Shown one piece after another: positions 9,380 through 20,200 of a stretch of DNA of 64,000 bases. Position 1 is the first letter of the stretch. Each line of letters begins with the position of its first letter. The DNA comes from Vibrio navarrensis (lineage in GTDB: Bacteria > Pseudomonadota > Gammaproteobacteria > Enterobacterales > Vibrionaceae), in the NCBI RefSeq assembly GCF_000764325.1, contig NZ_JMCG01000002.1, forward strand, positions 1,131,133 through 1,195,132, in the 5' to 3' direction. The notes beneath the pieces were generated by a model that saw nothing but the letters and a program-made list of their open reading frames with translations, did no database searches and was not told the origin of the DNA. The translations under genes were made by a program, and so were the position numbers.

Positions 9380-9844
9380 ATGGATATTCGTAAAATCAAA
9401 AAACTGATCGAACTGGTTGAAGAGTCTGGCATTGCTGAGCTAGAAATCTCTGAAGGTGAAGAATCAGTACGCATCAGCCGTCATGGTCAAATGATGGCCG
9501 CGCCTGCACCTATCCACTATGCAGCCGCGCCAGCAACCGCTCCTGCACCCGTAGCCGCAGCGCCAGTTGCTGAAGCGGCACCTGCCGCCGCAGCGCCAGC
9601 GGTAAGCGCAGGTCACAAAGTGCTTTCTCCAATGGTAGGCACCTTCTACCGTTCACCAAGTCCAGATTCTAAAGCGTTCATCGAAGTGGGCCAAAGCGTA
9701 AAAGCGGGCGACACGCTATGCATCGTTGAAGCGATGAAAATGATGAACCAAATCGAAGCGGATAAATCTGGTGTCGTTACCGCTATCCTTGTTGAAGATG
9801 GCCAGCCAGTAGAATTCGACCAGCCACTCGTTGTTATCGAATAA
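9380..9844 (+). CDS. accB: Acetyl-CoA carboxylase biotin carboxyl carrier protein
   Basis: This 154-residue BCCP subunit of acetyl-CoA carboxylase carries biotin between the carboxylase (AccC) and the carboxyltransferase (AccAD) in fatty-acid synthesis. The N-terminal domain ([20 protein letters not shown]) is followed by an Ala/Pro-rich flexible linker at residues 42-77. The C-terminal biotinyl domain carries [11 protein letters not shown]; the modified lysine is K120. BirA, which attaches the biotin, is encoded at about 52-53 kb of this window. accB is 12 bp from accC, as in the classical accBC operon. Confidence 0.98.
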   Translation: MDIRKIKKLIELVEESGIAELEISEGEESVRISRHGQMMAAPAPIHYAAAPATAPAPVAAAPVAEAAPAAAAPAVSAGHKVLSPMVGTFYRSPSPDSKAFIEVGQSVKAGDTLCIVEAMKMMNQIEADKSGVVTAILVEDGQPVEFDQPLVVIE

Positions 9845-9856
9845 GCGGAGTTCGCT

Positions 9857-11203
9857 ATGTTAGATAAAGTAGTCATCGCGAACCGAGGTGAAATCGCCCT
9901 TCGTATTCTTCGCGCATGTAAAGAGCTCGGCATCAAAACCGTTGCCGTGCACTCAACCGCCGATCGCGATCTCAAACACGTGCTACTGGCTGACGAAACT
10001 GTCTGTATCGGCCCGGCAAAAGGCATCGACAGCTACCTGAACATTCCGCGTATTATTTCCGCGGCGGAAGTGACTGGCGCGGTTGCCATCCATCCGGGTT
10101 ACGGTTTCCTGTCGGAAAACGCCGATTTTGCAGAGCAAGTAGAACGCAGCGGCTTTATTTTTGTTGGTCCGAAAGCGGAAACTATCCGCATCATGGGTGA
10201 CAAAGTCTCGGCGATCACCGCGATGAAAAAAGCGGGCGTTCCTTGTGTACCGGGCTCTGACGGTCCGCTCGACAACGACGAAGTGAAAAACAAAGCACAC
10301 GCCAAACGCATCGGTTATCCAGTCATCATCAAAGCCTCTGGTGGTGGCGGTGGTCGTGGTATGCGTGTAGTACGCAAAGAAGCAGATCTGATTCAAGCGA
10401 TCGCAATGACGCGTGCTGAAGCCAAAGCAGCGTTCAACAACGACATGGTTTACATGGAGAAATTCCTAGAAAACCCACGCCACGTTGAAGTGCAAGTGAT
10501 TGCCGATGGCCAAGGCGGCGCGATTCACCTCGGTGAACGTGATTGCTCTATGCAGCGTCGTCACCAAAAAGTGGTGGAAGAAGCACCCGCGCCGGGTATC
10601 ACAGAAGAAATGCGTAAGTACATCGGTGAACGTTGTACCCGTGCGTGTCTTGAAATCGGTTATCGCGGCGCAGGTACCTTTGAGTTCCTGTACGAAAACG
10701 GCGAGTTCTACTTCATCGAAATGAACACCCGTATTCAGGTAGAACACCCTGTGACGGAAATGGTCACCGGTGTTGATCTCATCAAAGAGCAGCTACGTGT
10801 TGCCGCAGGTCAGCCTCTGTCATTCACGCAGAACGACATCAAGATCCGTGGCCATGCGATTGAGTGTCGTATCAACGCCGAAGATCCTGAGCGCTTCCTG
10901 CCTTCACCAGGCAAGATCGAGCGCTTCCATTCACCAGGCGGCATGGGCGTTCGTTGGGAATCGCACATCTACACGGGTTACACAGTGCCACCGCACTACG
11001 ACTCGATGATCGGCAAACTCATCACTTACGGTGAGAACCGCGATGTGGCGATTGCACGCATGCGCAATGCTCTTGGTGAAATGATCATCGAAGGGATCAA
11101 GACCAATATTCCGCTGCAAGTAAGCATCATGAACGACGAAAACTTCCAACATGGTGGAGCCAACATCCACTACCTTGAGAAGAAGCTCGGACTTCAGCAC
11201 TAA
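9857..11203 (+). CDS. accC: Biotin carboxylase subunit of acetyl-CoA carboxylase
   Basis: This 448-residue ATP-grasp enzyme carboxylates the biotin on AccB using ATP and bicarbonate. Landmarks are the N-terminal [20 protein letters not shown], the glycine-rich ATP loop [34 protein letters not shown], and [20 protein letters not shown] with catalytic and metal-binding Glu, Asn and Arg. Length is normal for the family. It lies 12 bp after accB and is followed by a strong terminator (11222-11246), so the operon probably ends here. Confidence 0.98.
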   Translation: MLDKVVIANRGEIALRILRACKELGIKTVAVHSTADRDLKHVLLADETVCIGPAKGIDSYLNIPRIISAAEVTGAVAIHPGYGFLSENADFAEQVERSGFIFVGPKAETIRIMGDKVSAITAMKKAGVPCVPGSDGPLDNDEVKNKAHAKRIGYPVIIKASGGGGGRGMRVVRKEADLIQAIAMTRAEAKAAFNNDMVYMEKFLENPRHVEVQVIADGQGGAIHLGERDCSMQRRHQKVVEEAPAPGITEEMRKYIGERCTRACLEIGYRGAGTFEFLYENGEFYFIEMNTRIQVEHPVTEMVTGVDLIKEQLRVAAGQPLSFTQNDIKIRGHAIECRINAEDPERFLPSPGKIERFHSPGGMGVRWESHIYTGYTVPPHYDSMIGKLITYGENRDVAIARMRNALGEMIIEGIKTNIPLQVSIMNDENFQHGGANIHYLEKKLGLQH

Positions 11204-11221
11204 GCCAGCACTCGAATGATG

Positions 11222-11246
11222 ATGCCCACCTCGGTGGGCATTTTTC
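11222..11246 (+). terminator. Terminator after accBC
   Basis: The 9-bp perfect stem ATGCCCACC/GGTGGGCAT has a 2-nt loop and a T run. It lies 18 bp after the accC stop. prmA therefore probably has its own promoter. Confidence 0.82.
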
Positions 11247-11305
11247 GTTTCATCGCAAAGTCTGCTAAACTCTGCGCCAAATTTACACATCGAGAGTACC
11301 CACTC

Positions 11306-12193
11306 ATGCCTTGGATTCAAATCAAACTCAATGCGACCAATGAAAACGCTGAGCAAATCGGCGACATGCTTATGGAAGAGACTGGCGCGCTGTCCGTGAC
11401 CTTCTTGGATGCTCACGATACCCCGGTATTCGAGCCTCTGCCCGGTGAAACTCGCCTGTGGGGTGATACGGACGTCCTAGCGCTGTACGATGCCGAAGCC
11501 GACACGCAGCTCATCATGTCGCAGATTAAAGCCAGCAACATGCTGGTCGACGGCTTTGCCTACAAAGTAGAGCAGCTTGAAGACAAAGATTGGGAACGCG
11601 AGTGGATGGACAACTTCCACCCCATGAAGTTTGGTGAGCGTCTGTGGATCTGCCCAAGCTGGCGCGACATTCCTGATCCAAGCGCAGTCAACGTTATGCT
11701 CGATCCGGGCCTCGCCTTTGGTACGGGAACTCACCCAACCACCGCGTTGTGCCTGCAGTGGCTAGAAAGCCTCGATCTGAGCGGCAAGACAGTAATCGAC
11801 TTTGGCTGTGGTTCAGGCATCCTCGCGATCGCTGCGATCAAACTGGGCGCAGAAAAAGTCATCGGTATCGACATCGATCCTCAAGCGCTACTCGCCTCAA
11901 AAGATAACGCGCAGCGCAATGGCGTGGCCGAACAACTTGAGGTTTACCTGCCACAAGATCAACCAGAAGGCCTGCTGGCCGATGTGGTAGTGGCCAATAT
12001 TTTAGCCGCGCCGCTGCGTGAACTTTCGTCGATCATTACAGGGCTGGTCAAGCCAAATGGCCTATTGGCGATGTCCGGCGTTTTAGACACACAAGCGGAA
12101 GATGTGGCGAATCACTATCGTGACGCGTTTCACATTGATCCGATTGTTGAGCAGAGTGAATGGTGTCGCATCTCGGGTCGCAAGCAAGGCTAG
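11306..12193 (+). CDS. prmA: Ribosomal protein L11 methyltransferase
   Basis: This 295-residue SAM-dependent methyltransferase trimethylates ribosomal protein L11 (encoded by rplK in this same window). The N-terminal L11-recognition domain begins [20 protein letters not shown]. The catalytic domain has motif [21 protein letters not shown], the acidic [20 protein letters not shown], and the NPPF-like motif [10 protein letters not shown] placed the start at ATG 11306 because the in-frame sequence before it runs through the accC terminator. The dusB-fis unit starts 139 bp downstream with its own promoter. Confidence 0.95.
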   Translation: MPWIQIKLNATNENAEQIGDMLMEETGALSVTFLDAHDTPVFEPLPGETRLWGDTDVLALYDAEADTQLIMSQIKASNMLVDGFAYKVEQLEDKDWEREWMDNFHPMKFGERLWICPSWRDIPDPSAVNVMLDPGLAFGTGTHPTTALCLQWLESLDLSGKTVIDFGCGSGILAIAAIKLGAEKVIGIDIDPQALLASKDNAQRNGVAEQLEVYLPQDQPEGLLADVVVANILAAPLRELSSIITGLVKPNGLLAMSGVLDTQAEDVANHYRDAFHIDPIVEQSEWCRISGRKQG

Positions 12194-12268
12194 ATAAGAC
12201 TTTCAGGGATAATTGTTTGAATTTCATACAAATTACAAAAACAATTACTCAATGCTCAAATATTAGTC

Positions 12269-12297
12269 TTTTCACGCAGAAAAAAAATGCGTAAAAT
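12269..12297 (+). promoter_or_regulatory. dusB-fis promoter candidate with GC-rich discriminator
   Basis: TTTTCA (12269-12274) and TAAAAT (12292-12297) are separated by 17 bp and followed by GCGCGCCC. A GC-rich discriminator next to the -10 is the hallmark of stringently controlled promoters, and E. coli dusB-fis is such a promoter. Confidence 0.6.
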
Positions 12298-12332
12298 GCG
12301 CGCCCTTGCTGGTATGAAGCTGTGAAGACGTT

Positions 12333-13295
12333 TTGAAAATCGGAAACCACCAACTTAAGAACAATCTGATCGTCGCCCCAATGGCGGGTGTCACCGACAG
12401 ACCCTTTCGCGAGTTGTGTTTGCGATACGGAGCGGGAATGGCCGTCAGTGAAATGATGTCCTCCAATCCTGCTTTGTGGAAAACCGCTAAATCACAAAAT
12501 CGCATGGTGCATGAAGGCGAATCGGGCATTCGCTCAGTACAGATTGCTGGAAGTGATCCACAGCTCATGGCAGATGCTGCGCAATTCAGCGTTGAAAACG
12601 GTGCTCAAATCATCGACATCAACATGGGATGTCCAGCAAAAAAAGTGAATAAAAAGCTCGCGGGTTCTGCCCTGCTGAAATACCCGGACATTATCGAACA
12701 GATTTTGAAAACGGTGGTGAACGCAGTAAAAGTGCCAGTCACTTTAAAAACCCGCACTGGCTGGGATACAGAAAATAAAAACTGTATTCAAATCGCTAAA
12801 TTAGCCGAAGACTGCGGCATACAAGCACTTGCTCTGCATGGCAGAACCAAAGCCTGTATGTACAAAGGTGAGGCCGAATACGACAGCATTAGAGCCGTCA
12901 AGCAAGCCATCTCAATTCCGGTTATCGCTAACGGTGATATCGATAGTCCGGAGAAGGCAAAGCATGTGCTGGAGTACACCGGCGCTGACGCTCTCATGAT
13001 CGGGCGCCCTGCCCAGGGTCGTCCGTGGATTTTTCAGGAAATCCAACACTATTTGGAAAACGGCACCACGATGCCCGAGCTTCCTATTGCGGAAGTAAAA
13101 AGCATCTTGCTTGGTCATGTGAACGCTCTGCATGATTTTTATGGCGAGTATTTAGGTCCGCGTATCGCGCGTAAGCACGTAGGCTGGTACCTAAAAGAGC
13201 ATGAACAAGCGAGTGAGTTTCGCCGTATCTTCAACGCCATCGACGCTGCCGATCTGCAGCTTGAGGCGTTAGAGGGTTACTTTGATTTAGCCTAA
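12333..13295 (+). CDS. dusB: tRNA-dihydrouridine synthase B
   Basis: This 320-residue FMN enzyme reduces uridine to dihydrouridine in the tRNA D-loop. Motifs are [20 protein letters not shown] at the N terminus, VSEMMSSNP, the catalytic-cysteine segment [14 protein letters not shown], and the FMN phosphate-binding [18 protein letters not shown]. The family normally starts M(R/K)IG, and the only matching codon here is TTG at 12333, so a TTG start is needed. This may lower translation relative to fis. It is the first gene of the dusB-fis operon, 93 bp upstream of fis. Confidence 0.94.
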   Translation: MKIGNHQLKNNLIVAPMAGVTDRPFRELCLRYGAGMAVSEMMSSNPALWKTAKSQNRMVHEGESGIRSVQIAGSDPQLMADAAQFSVENGAQIIDINMGCPAKKVNKKLAGSALLKYPDIIEQILKTVVNAVKVPVTLKTRTGWDTENKNCIQIAKLAEDCGIQALALHGRTKACMYKGEAEYDSIRAVKQAISIPVIANGDIDSPEKAKHVLEYTGADALMIGRPAQGRPWIFQEIQHYLENGTTMPELPIAEVKSILLGHVNALHDFYGEYLGPRIARKHVGWYLKEHEQASEFRRIFNAIDAADLQLEALEGYFDLA

Positions 13296-13388
13296 ATAGT
13301 TGGAGTAGCAGCGTCGTTGACGGCGCTGCAGCTACAAATATGAAGGCTATGACGTTGCATCATAATTAAGAGAAGAGCTAGACCGAAT

Positions 13389-13685
13389 ATGTTCGAACAA
13401 AATCTGACTTCAGAAGCTTTAACCGTAACTACCGTAACATCACAAGATCAAATCACGCAAAAGCCACTACGTGATTCTGTTAAAGCGTCTCTTAAAAACT
13501 ACTTGGCTCAATTAAACGGTCAGGAAGTGACTGAACTATACGAACTAGTTCTCGCTGAAGTTGAACAGCCATTACTAGATACCATTATGCAGTACACTCG
13601 CGGCAACCAAACGCGCGCAGCAACCATGATGGGCATCAACCGCGGTACTCTTCGCAAGAAACTGAAAAAATACGGCATGAACTAA
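13389..13685 (+). CDS. fis: DNA-binding protein Fis
   Basis: This 98-residue nucleoid protein is the factor for inversion stimulation. It bends DNA and activates rRNA/tRNA promoters in fast growth. The C-terminal helix-turn-helix, [20 protein letters not shown] followed by KKLKKYGMN, is essentially the universal Fis sequence. The N-terminal arm is [16 protein letters not shown]. It is co-transcribed with dusB. An accessory island begins immediately past its terminator. Confidence 0.98.
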   Translation: MFEQNLTSEALTVTTVTSQDQITQKPLRDSVKASLKNYLAQLNGQEVTELYELVLAEVEQPLLDTIMQYTRGNQTRAATMMGINRGTLRKKLKKYGMN

Positions 13686-13711
13686 CACCCATTAGTTAAC
13701 CATTTGAATTT

Positions 13712-13746
13712 AAAGTCGCTTATCTTTTATAGAGAGCGACTTTTTT
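13712..13746 (+). terminator. Terminator after fis
   Basis: The 9-bp stem AAAGTCGCT/AGCGACTTT (13712-13720 and 13735-13743) has a 14-nt loop and ends in six T. It marks the end of the core dusB-fis operon and the left edge of the island. Confidence 0.82.
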
Positions 13747-14160
13747 GTTATATGTACCCCCACATGTACCCCGAGCATTTTCCTATTACCCCTTCATCAC
13801 CCAAATCTCACTGACAGGCTTTTTCTAAAGTCAGATAACAAAAATCATCACTACTGATCACTTTTTCCGTCACCATTTCAAAAAAAATGAAGTGGACAGC
13901 GCGAGTGTTTGTTTTCGCATTTTAAGGGGATTTTGAGCCAAAATTAGCGACTCTAGTAAATCAGCCTCATCGATTCAAACGCGAGCTGAACATGGCCATT
14001 GGGGCAGAGATAGTGCCACTGATCCAGGACGATGAAATACACGACTCGTCATATCATATTGATACAACTCACCATCTATGAACCGAGTCATAACAACCCA
14101 TCTTATTTCATATATAATCAGCCACCAGCAAACAAACCCAATCATTACCGAACGAACGTT
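13747..14160. other. Island left-flank region with ATGTACCCC direct repeats
   Basis: No convincing gene lies in this 414-bp stretch. ATGTACCCC occurs twice, at 13752-13760 and 13764-13772, a 12-bp-period repeat right after the fis terminator. Such short tandem motifs can be integrase arm sites, but that is not shown here. A -10-like TATAAT (14113-14118) lies 43 bp before the hsdM start. AT content is higher than in the neighbouring core genes. Confidence 0.4.
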
Positions 14161-15780
14161 ATGGCTCAAGCACCAGCAAAAAAGAAAACCGCCCAATCCA
14201 AAAGTAAAGGCTTTGAAGAAACCCTGTGGGACACCGCCAACCAGTTGCGCGGCAGCGTTGAATCCTCCGAGTACAAGCACGTGGTCCTCAGCCTAGTGTT
14301 CCTCAAGTTCATCAGCGACAAGTTCGAGGCCAAGCGCCAGCAGTTGATTGATAACGGACAGGAAGCCTTCGTTGATATGGATGTGTTCTACCAGCAAGAC
14401 AACGTATTCTTTCTACCGGAAGACGCCCGCTGGTCCTACGTGAAAGCCCGCGCCAAGCAAGACGACATCGCCGTTATCATTGATACCGCGCTCTCTACCA
14501 TCGAGAAGAACAACAGCGCATTGAAAGGTGCGCTGCCGGACAACTACTTCTCGCGCATGGGGCTGGAAGTGAAAAAGCTGGCGTCCCTGATTGATGCGAT
14601 TGAGAACATTGATACGCTTGCCAACGAATGCGACATGACCGAAGAAGACTTGGTAGGCCGTGTTTACGAATACTTCTTGGGTCGCTTTGCGGCAACCGAA
14701 GGTAAAGGTGGCGGGGAATTCTACACGCCAAAATCCGTTGTTACCCTGCTGGCTGAAATGCTCGAACCTTACCAAGGCAAAATCTACGACCCATGCTGTG
14801 GCTCGGGCGGTATGTTTGTACAAAGCTTAAAGTTTATTGAAAGCCATCAGGGCAAGAGCAAAGACATTGCCATCTACGGGCAAGAGCTGACCACCACCAC
14901 CTTCAAACTGGCGAAGATGAACCTTGCGATCCGTGGCCTGACGGGCAACCTTGGCGAGCGCCCAGCGGACACCTTTTTTGCCGACCAGCACCCAGACTTG
15001 AAAGCCGACTTCATCATGGCGAACCCGCCGTTTAACTTAAAAGACTGGCGCAACGATGCCGAGCTGACGGACGACCCGCGCTTTAACGGCTTTCGCACCC
15101 CGCCAACAGGCAACGCCAACTACGGTTGGATCCTGCACATGCTGTCAAAACTCTCTGAAGACGGCACCGCAGGCTTTGTACTGGCGAACGGCTCAATGAG
15201 TTCCAACACCAGCGGTGAAGGCGAAATCCGTCAGAAGCTGATTGAAGACGACCGCATCGAGTGCATGATTGCCCTGCCCGGTCAGCTGTTCTACACCACG
15301 CAAATTCCGGTTTGCCTGTGGTTTATGACCAAATACAAAAAGGCCAACCCGCGCTATGGCTACCGCGACCGCAGCGGTGAAACCCTGTTTATCGACGCCC
15401 GTGAAATGGGCACTATGGTCAGCCGCGTACACAAAGAGTTGACCCGTGACGACATCGCCAAAATTGCCGACACCTACCACGCATGGCGCTGTGACGAAAC
15501 TGAACTGACCCGCCGCATTAACGCCAAAGAAATCAGCGTTGAGCATTACGAAGACACCGCAGGCTACTGCAAGGTGGCGACGATTGCCGACATTAAAGCC
15601 AACGACTTTGTGCTGACTCCGGGGCGCTATGTGGGCGCAGCGGATTTAGAAGATGACGGCATTGCGTTTGAAACCAAGATGCTTGAGCTGACCCAAACCC
15701 TGTATCGCCAGTTGGATGAAGCCGAAGCCCTCGACAAGGCGATCCGCGCCAATATGGAGGCATTGGGTTATGGGAAGTGA
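14161..15780 (+). CDS. hsdM: Type I restriction-modification system, DNA methyltransferase subunit M
   Basis: This 539-residue N6-adenine methyltransferase is the modification subunit of a type I restriction-modification complex (M2S or R2M2S). The N-terminal helical domain (GFEETLWDTANQLRGSVESS) precedes the SAM-binding motif IYDPCCGSGGMFVQS and the catalytic motif IV FIMANPPFNLKDW. I placed the start at ATG 14161 (MAQAPAKKKTAQ); the longer ORF to 14032 adds an unfamily-like tail. No strong ribosome-binding site is visible. Its last 11 bases overlap hsdS, indicating translational coupling. Its GC-rich codon use differs from the AT-rich genes at the right side of the island. Confidence 0.96.
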   Translation: MAQAPAKKKTAQSKSKGFEETLWDTANQLRGSVESSEYKHVVLSLVFLKFISDKFEAKRQQLIDNGQEAFVDMDVFYQQDNVFFLPEDARWSYVKARAKQDDIAVIIDTALSTIEKNNSALKGALPDNYFSRMGLEVKKLASLIDAIENIDTLANECDMTEEDLVGRVYEYFLGRFAATEGKGGGEFYTPKSVVTLLAEMLEPYQGKIYDPCCGSGGMFVQSLKFIESHQGKSKDIAIYGQELTTTTFKLAKMNLAIRGLTGNLGERPADTFFADQHPDLKADFIMANPPFNLKDWRNDAELTDDPRFNGFRTPPTGNANYGWILHMLSKLSEDGTAGFVLANGSMSSNTSGEGEIRQKLIEDDRIECMIALPGQLFYTTQIPVCLWFMTKYKKANPRYGYRDRSGETLFIDAREMGTMVSRVHKELTRDDIAKIADTYHAWRCDETELTRRINAKEISVEHYEDTAGYCKVATIADIKANDFVLTPGRYVGAADLEDDGIAFETKMLELTQTLYRQLDEAEALDKAIRANMEALGYGK

Positions 15781-17116
15781 GTTAACACTAGGTGAAGTAG
15801 TCACATTATCTCAGGGCTTCGCAGTAAACTCTAAAAGTAAGCATCTGATGTCCGGTAGTGGTCTTCCTCTACTTAGAATAACCGACCTGATAAATGACAC
15901 CCAAAGCCAATATCTTACTCCAGAAACGGCACCAGAGAAGTGTATCGCCCAGACCGATGACTTGATATATACACGAACTGGTCAAGTCGGGTTGGTTTTC
16001 AGGGGTAAAACTGGCGTAATTCACAACAACTGCTTTAAAGTAGTACCAGATGAATCTCGCCTTCATAGAGGATTTTTGTATTGGTTTTTGAAGCAGCCAA
16101 CCATACAGAAACATGCTAATGACATAGCATCAGGCTCAGTACAGAAAGATCTCAATCATTCAGCCTTCAAAAGCATAAAAATCAGGCTGCCTTCGCTTGA
16201 GCATCAAAAAAGCTGTGCTGTTGTGATGGACTCAATAGAACAAAAAATCACCCTCAACCACCAAATCAACCAGACGCTGGAGCAGATGGCGCAGACGCTG
16301 TTCAAGTCATGGTTCGTCGATTTCGACCCTGTGATGGATAACGCGCTGGATGCGGGCAACCCCATCCCCGACGAGCTGCAACATCGTGCGGAAGCGCGTA
16401 AAGCGGTGCGTGAAAGCGAAGGCTTCAAGCCACTGCCGGATGAGGTACGTCAGCTGTTCCCAGATGCGTTTGAAGAAAGGGAGCCTTCAGCGGGCATAAG
16501 CGGCTGGGTGCCGAAGGGGTGGGATTCTGGATGTCTTGCAGATATAGCCTCTTACACGTCCAACAGAGTAGCGACCACGACGCTTTCGCTAAACAACTAT
16601 GTCTCTACTGAAAACATGCTCACCGAAAAGAAAGGTATTGTGGAAGCGGCGAATCTGCCAACAGTCAACACTGTCCCTGCCTATACAACGGGCAATGTGC
16701 TCGTATCGAACATTCGCCCCTATTTCAAAAAAATCTGGATGGCAAATGGAGACGGCGGACACTCAAACGATGTGCTCGGTTTCGAAGCAAAAGAACAAAA
16801 TACTGAAGGTTACTTATTCAACTTGCTTTATCAAGATGCTTTGTTTGAGTTCATGATGACGACAGCGAAAGGCTCCAAAATGCCACGTGGTGACAAAAAG
16901 GCAATCTTAGGCTGGCAACTAGTCATTCCTCCCTGCGAGTTAAGAGAATATTTTTCTCAGCGAGTCGCCGATTTTTATGTATCCAGCAGTAAGAGGACTG
17001 AAGAAAACAAAACGCTAACCAAGCTCCGCGACACTCTGCTACCAAAACTCATCTCCGGCGAGCTGCGCCTTGATGATGTTGAGGCTGTCGTCGAACAGGA
17101 AACCGTAAGCGCATAA
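15770..17116 (+). CDS. hsdS: Type I restriction-modification system, specificity subunit S
   Basis: This 448-residue DNA-recognition subunit has two target-recognition domains, at about residues 5-150 and 245-400. They are separated and followed by helical conserved regions (LNHQINQTLEQMAQTLFKSW near 160-180, and ENKTLTKLRDTLLPKLISGE near the C terminus). The two target domains are visibly AT-rich while the central spacer (about 16255-16500) is GC-rich like hsdM, a mosaic expected when recognition domains are exchanged. The start is ATG 15770, with GGAGG just upstream and an 11-bp overlap with hsdM. Recognition sequence is unknown. Confidence 0.93.
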   Translation: MGSELTLGEVVTLSQGFAVNSKSKHLMSGSGLPLLRITDLINDTQSQYLTPETAPEKCIAQTDDLIYTRTGQVGLVFRGKTGVIHNNCFKVVPDESRLHRGFLYWFLKQPTIQKHANDIASGSVQKDLNHSAFKSIKIRLPSLEHQKSCAVVMDSIEQKITLNHQINQTLEQMAQTLFKSWFVDFDPVMDNALDAGNPIPDELQHRAEARKAVRESEGFKPLPDEVRQLFPDAFEEREPSAGISGWVPKGWDSGCLADIASYTSNRVATTTLSLNNYVSTENMLTEKKGIVEAANLPTVNTVPAYTTGNVLVSNIRPYFKKIWMANGDGGHSNDVLGFEAKEQNTEGYLFNLLYQDALFEFMMTTAKGSKMPRGDKKAILGWQLVIPPCELREYFSQRVADFYVSSSKRTEENKTLTKLRDTLLPKLISGELRLDDVEAVVEQETVSA

Positions 17117-17215
17117 CGACTAATTTACTAGAGCAGCGGGTGGTGGTTGGCACCATCCGTTTATAGCGCCACCAGCAAGTCGCACCAAACAGAAGAATAA
17201 AATAGACAGGACGCC

Positions 17216-20200
17216 ATGACCCACACTTTTGACGAAGCAAAACTGGAACAGGCCATTATCACCTTACTCGGTGAGCACCACACCGCATCCGGCCAGCAGG
17301 TGTACCCGCATTATGTTGGCAGCGATGTACCACGCGCGAATGAGGCGGAAGTGCTGATCCTCGACGACCTGCGCGGCTACCTTAAAGAGCAATACAAAGC
17401 GGACGGCATCACGGACGGCGAGATTGAAACCATCGTCCGACAGTTGCAGACCCTGCCAGCCAGCGACCTGTACCAGAGTAACAAAACCTTCTGCCAGTGG
17501 CTGAGTAATGGCTTCCTGCTCAAGCGAGAGTCTTCAGCCCAAGGCGGACAGTACCGCAACCAGAAAGACCTCTACATCGAGCTGATGGATACCACAGCCC
17601 TGCCTCAAAAACTGGCGGCGATGTTTGTAGACGGTATCGACACCATCGACGACGACAACAACCGCTACCGCTTGGTGAACCAGCTTGAAATTGAGGGCGG
17701 CTCTCAAAACGGTGGTCAGCAGAAGCGCATCCCTGATGCCATTTTGTACGTCAACGGTTTGCCTGTGGTGGTGTTCGAATTCAAATCCGCCGTGCGCGAA
17801 GAAGAGGCCACCACTTTTGATGCATGGCGTCAGCTGTGTGTGCGCTATCGCCGCGACATTCCCAAGCTGTTTGTTTACAACGCCCTGTGTATCGTCAGTG
17901 ATGGCGTCACCAACAAGATGGGTAACCTGTTTGCGCCCTATGAATTCTTCTACGCATGGCGCAAGGTAACGGGCAACGAATCCACCGAGAAAGACGGCAT
18001 CAACGCCCTCTACACCATGATTCAGGGGCTGTTTCACCCCACCCGCCTGTTGGACGTGATCAAAAACTTCGTTTACTTCCCCGACACCAGCAAGAAAGAA
18101 ATCAAGCTGTGTTGCCGTTACCCGCAGTATTACGCCGCCCGTAAGCTCTACTACAACATCAAAAAAGAGCGCAAGGTGGTGGATGCCAGCGGCAACAACG
18201 TAGGCGGCAGCGGTAAAGGCGGCACCTACTTTGGCGCAACGGGCTGTGGCAAAAGCTACACCATGCAGTTTCTGGCGCGCCTGTTGATGAAGTCAGTCGA
18301 TTTTGAAAGCCCGACCATAGTGCTGATCACCGACCGCACCGACCTCGACGACCAGCTCTCCAAGCAGTTTTGCAATGCGACCGCCTACATTGGCGATGCA
18401 GTGATTGAACCTGTCACCAGCCGTCAGGATCTGCGCGACAAACTGTCAGGGCGCGCCAGTGGCGGGGTATTCCTTACCACCATTCACAAGTTCACCGAAG
18501 ACATCAAACTGCTGACCAACCGCAGCAACGTGGTCTGTATTTCGGACGAGGCCCACCGCAGCCAGATTAACCTCGACCAGAAAATCACCATCGACCAAGA
18601 CAAAGGCACCATCCGTAAAACCTACGGCTTCGCCAAGTACCTGCATGACTCGCTGCCAAACGCCACCTATGTGGGCTTTACAGGTACGCCTATCGACGCC
18701 ACGCTGGATGTGTTCGGCCCCGCGATTGATACCTACACCATGACCGAAGCGGTCAATGATGGCATTACGGTGCGTATCGTCTACGAAGGCCGCGCCGCCA
18801 AGGTGATTCTCGACAACAGTAAGCTGGAAGAGATCGAAAAGTACTACGAAGAATGCGAGCGTATGGGGGCTAACGAGCACCAGATTGAAGAGAGCAAAAA
18901 AGCCTCTGCCAACATGAACGCCATTCTGGGCGACCCAGACCGCATTGAGGCGCTAGCGAAAGATTTTGTCGACCACTACGAGAAGCGCGTGTCGGAAGGC
19001 TCGTCAGTCAAAGGCAAGGCGATGTTCGTCTGTGCCAGCCGTGAAATCGCGTATGACTTTTACAAGAATGTCAAAGCGCTGCGCCCCCTTTGGTTTGTCG
19101 AAAGAAAGGGGTTCGAGGAAAAGCAGGCTATTGATGGCGCCCTGCTGACCGAGAAGGACAAAGAGGAGTTGATGTCACTGCCGATGGTCAACATGGTGAT
19201 GACCCGAGGCAAAGACGACGAAGCCGATATGTACGGCCTGCTGGGAACCAAGGAGTACCGCAAGGAACTCGACAAGCAGTACAAGAACGCCAAATCGAAT
19301 TTTAAAATCGCCATCGTGGTGGACATGTGGCTGACGGGCTTTGACGTCCCCGAGCTGGACACCATCTACATCGACAAGCCGCTGCAAAAGCACAACCTCA
19401 TCCAGACCATCTCGCGCGTGAACCGCAAGTTCGAGGGCAAGGACAAGGGGCTGGTGGTCGATTACATCGGTATCAAATCTCGCATGAATCAGGCACTGGC
19501 GATGTACTCCAAGGCCGACGAAGCCAACTTTGAGGATATCCGTCAGTCGTTGATTGAAGTGCGCAATCACCTTCATCTGCTCGGTCAGATGTTCCATAAG
19601 TTCGACAGCAGCGACTACTTCGCCGCCGAGCCCGTCAAACAGTTGGAGTGCCTGAACCAAGCCGCTGAGTTCGCCCTGCAATCGAAGAAAATAGAAAACC
19701 GCTTTATGGCCCTTGTGAAGCGCCTGAAAGCCGCCTATGACGTGTGTGTGGGCAGTGAGGAAATCACACAGGACGAGCGCGAACGCATCCACTTCTACAT
19801 TGCTGTGCGCTCTATCGTGTTCAAGCTGACCAAAGGCGACGCGCCCGATACCGCGCAGATGAACAAACGCGTACGTGAAATGATAGCCGAAGCCATCCGC
19901 GCTGAAGGTGTGGAGGAAATCTTCCTGCTGGGCGATGACAAGGCCGAAACCATCGACATCTTTGATGACGAGTACATGGACCGCATCAACAAAATCAAAC
20001 TGCCAAACACCAAGATGCAGTTGCTACAGAAGATGTTGGAAAAGGCCATCAGCGATTTCAAGAAAGTGAACCAGCTACAGGGGATCGATTTCTCCAAACG
20101 CTTCAAGTCGCTGGTGGATAAGTACAACGAGCGCAAAGAAAACGATGTGCTCAACGGTGAAGAGTTCGATACCTTCAGCCAGATGATGACCGACATGATC

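Noticed and set aside
9500..9615. Ala/Pro-rich repeat in accB
   Set aside because: This is the normal flexible linker of BCCP, not a DNA repeat element.
14032..14160. N-terminal extension of HsdM
   Set aside because: The extra 43 residues are not family-like and would overlap the promoter-like TATAAT at 14113; ATG 14161 is preferred.
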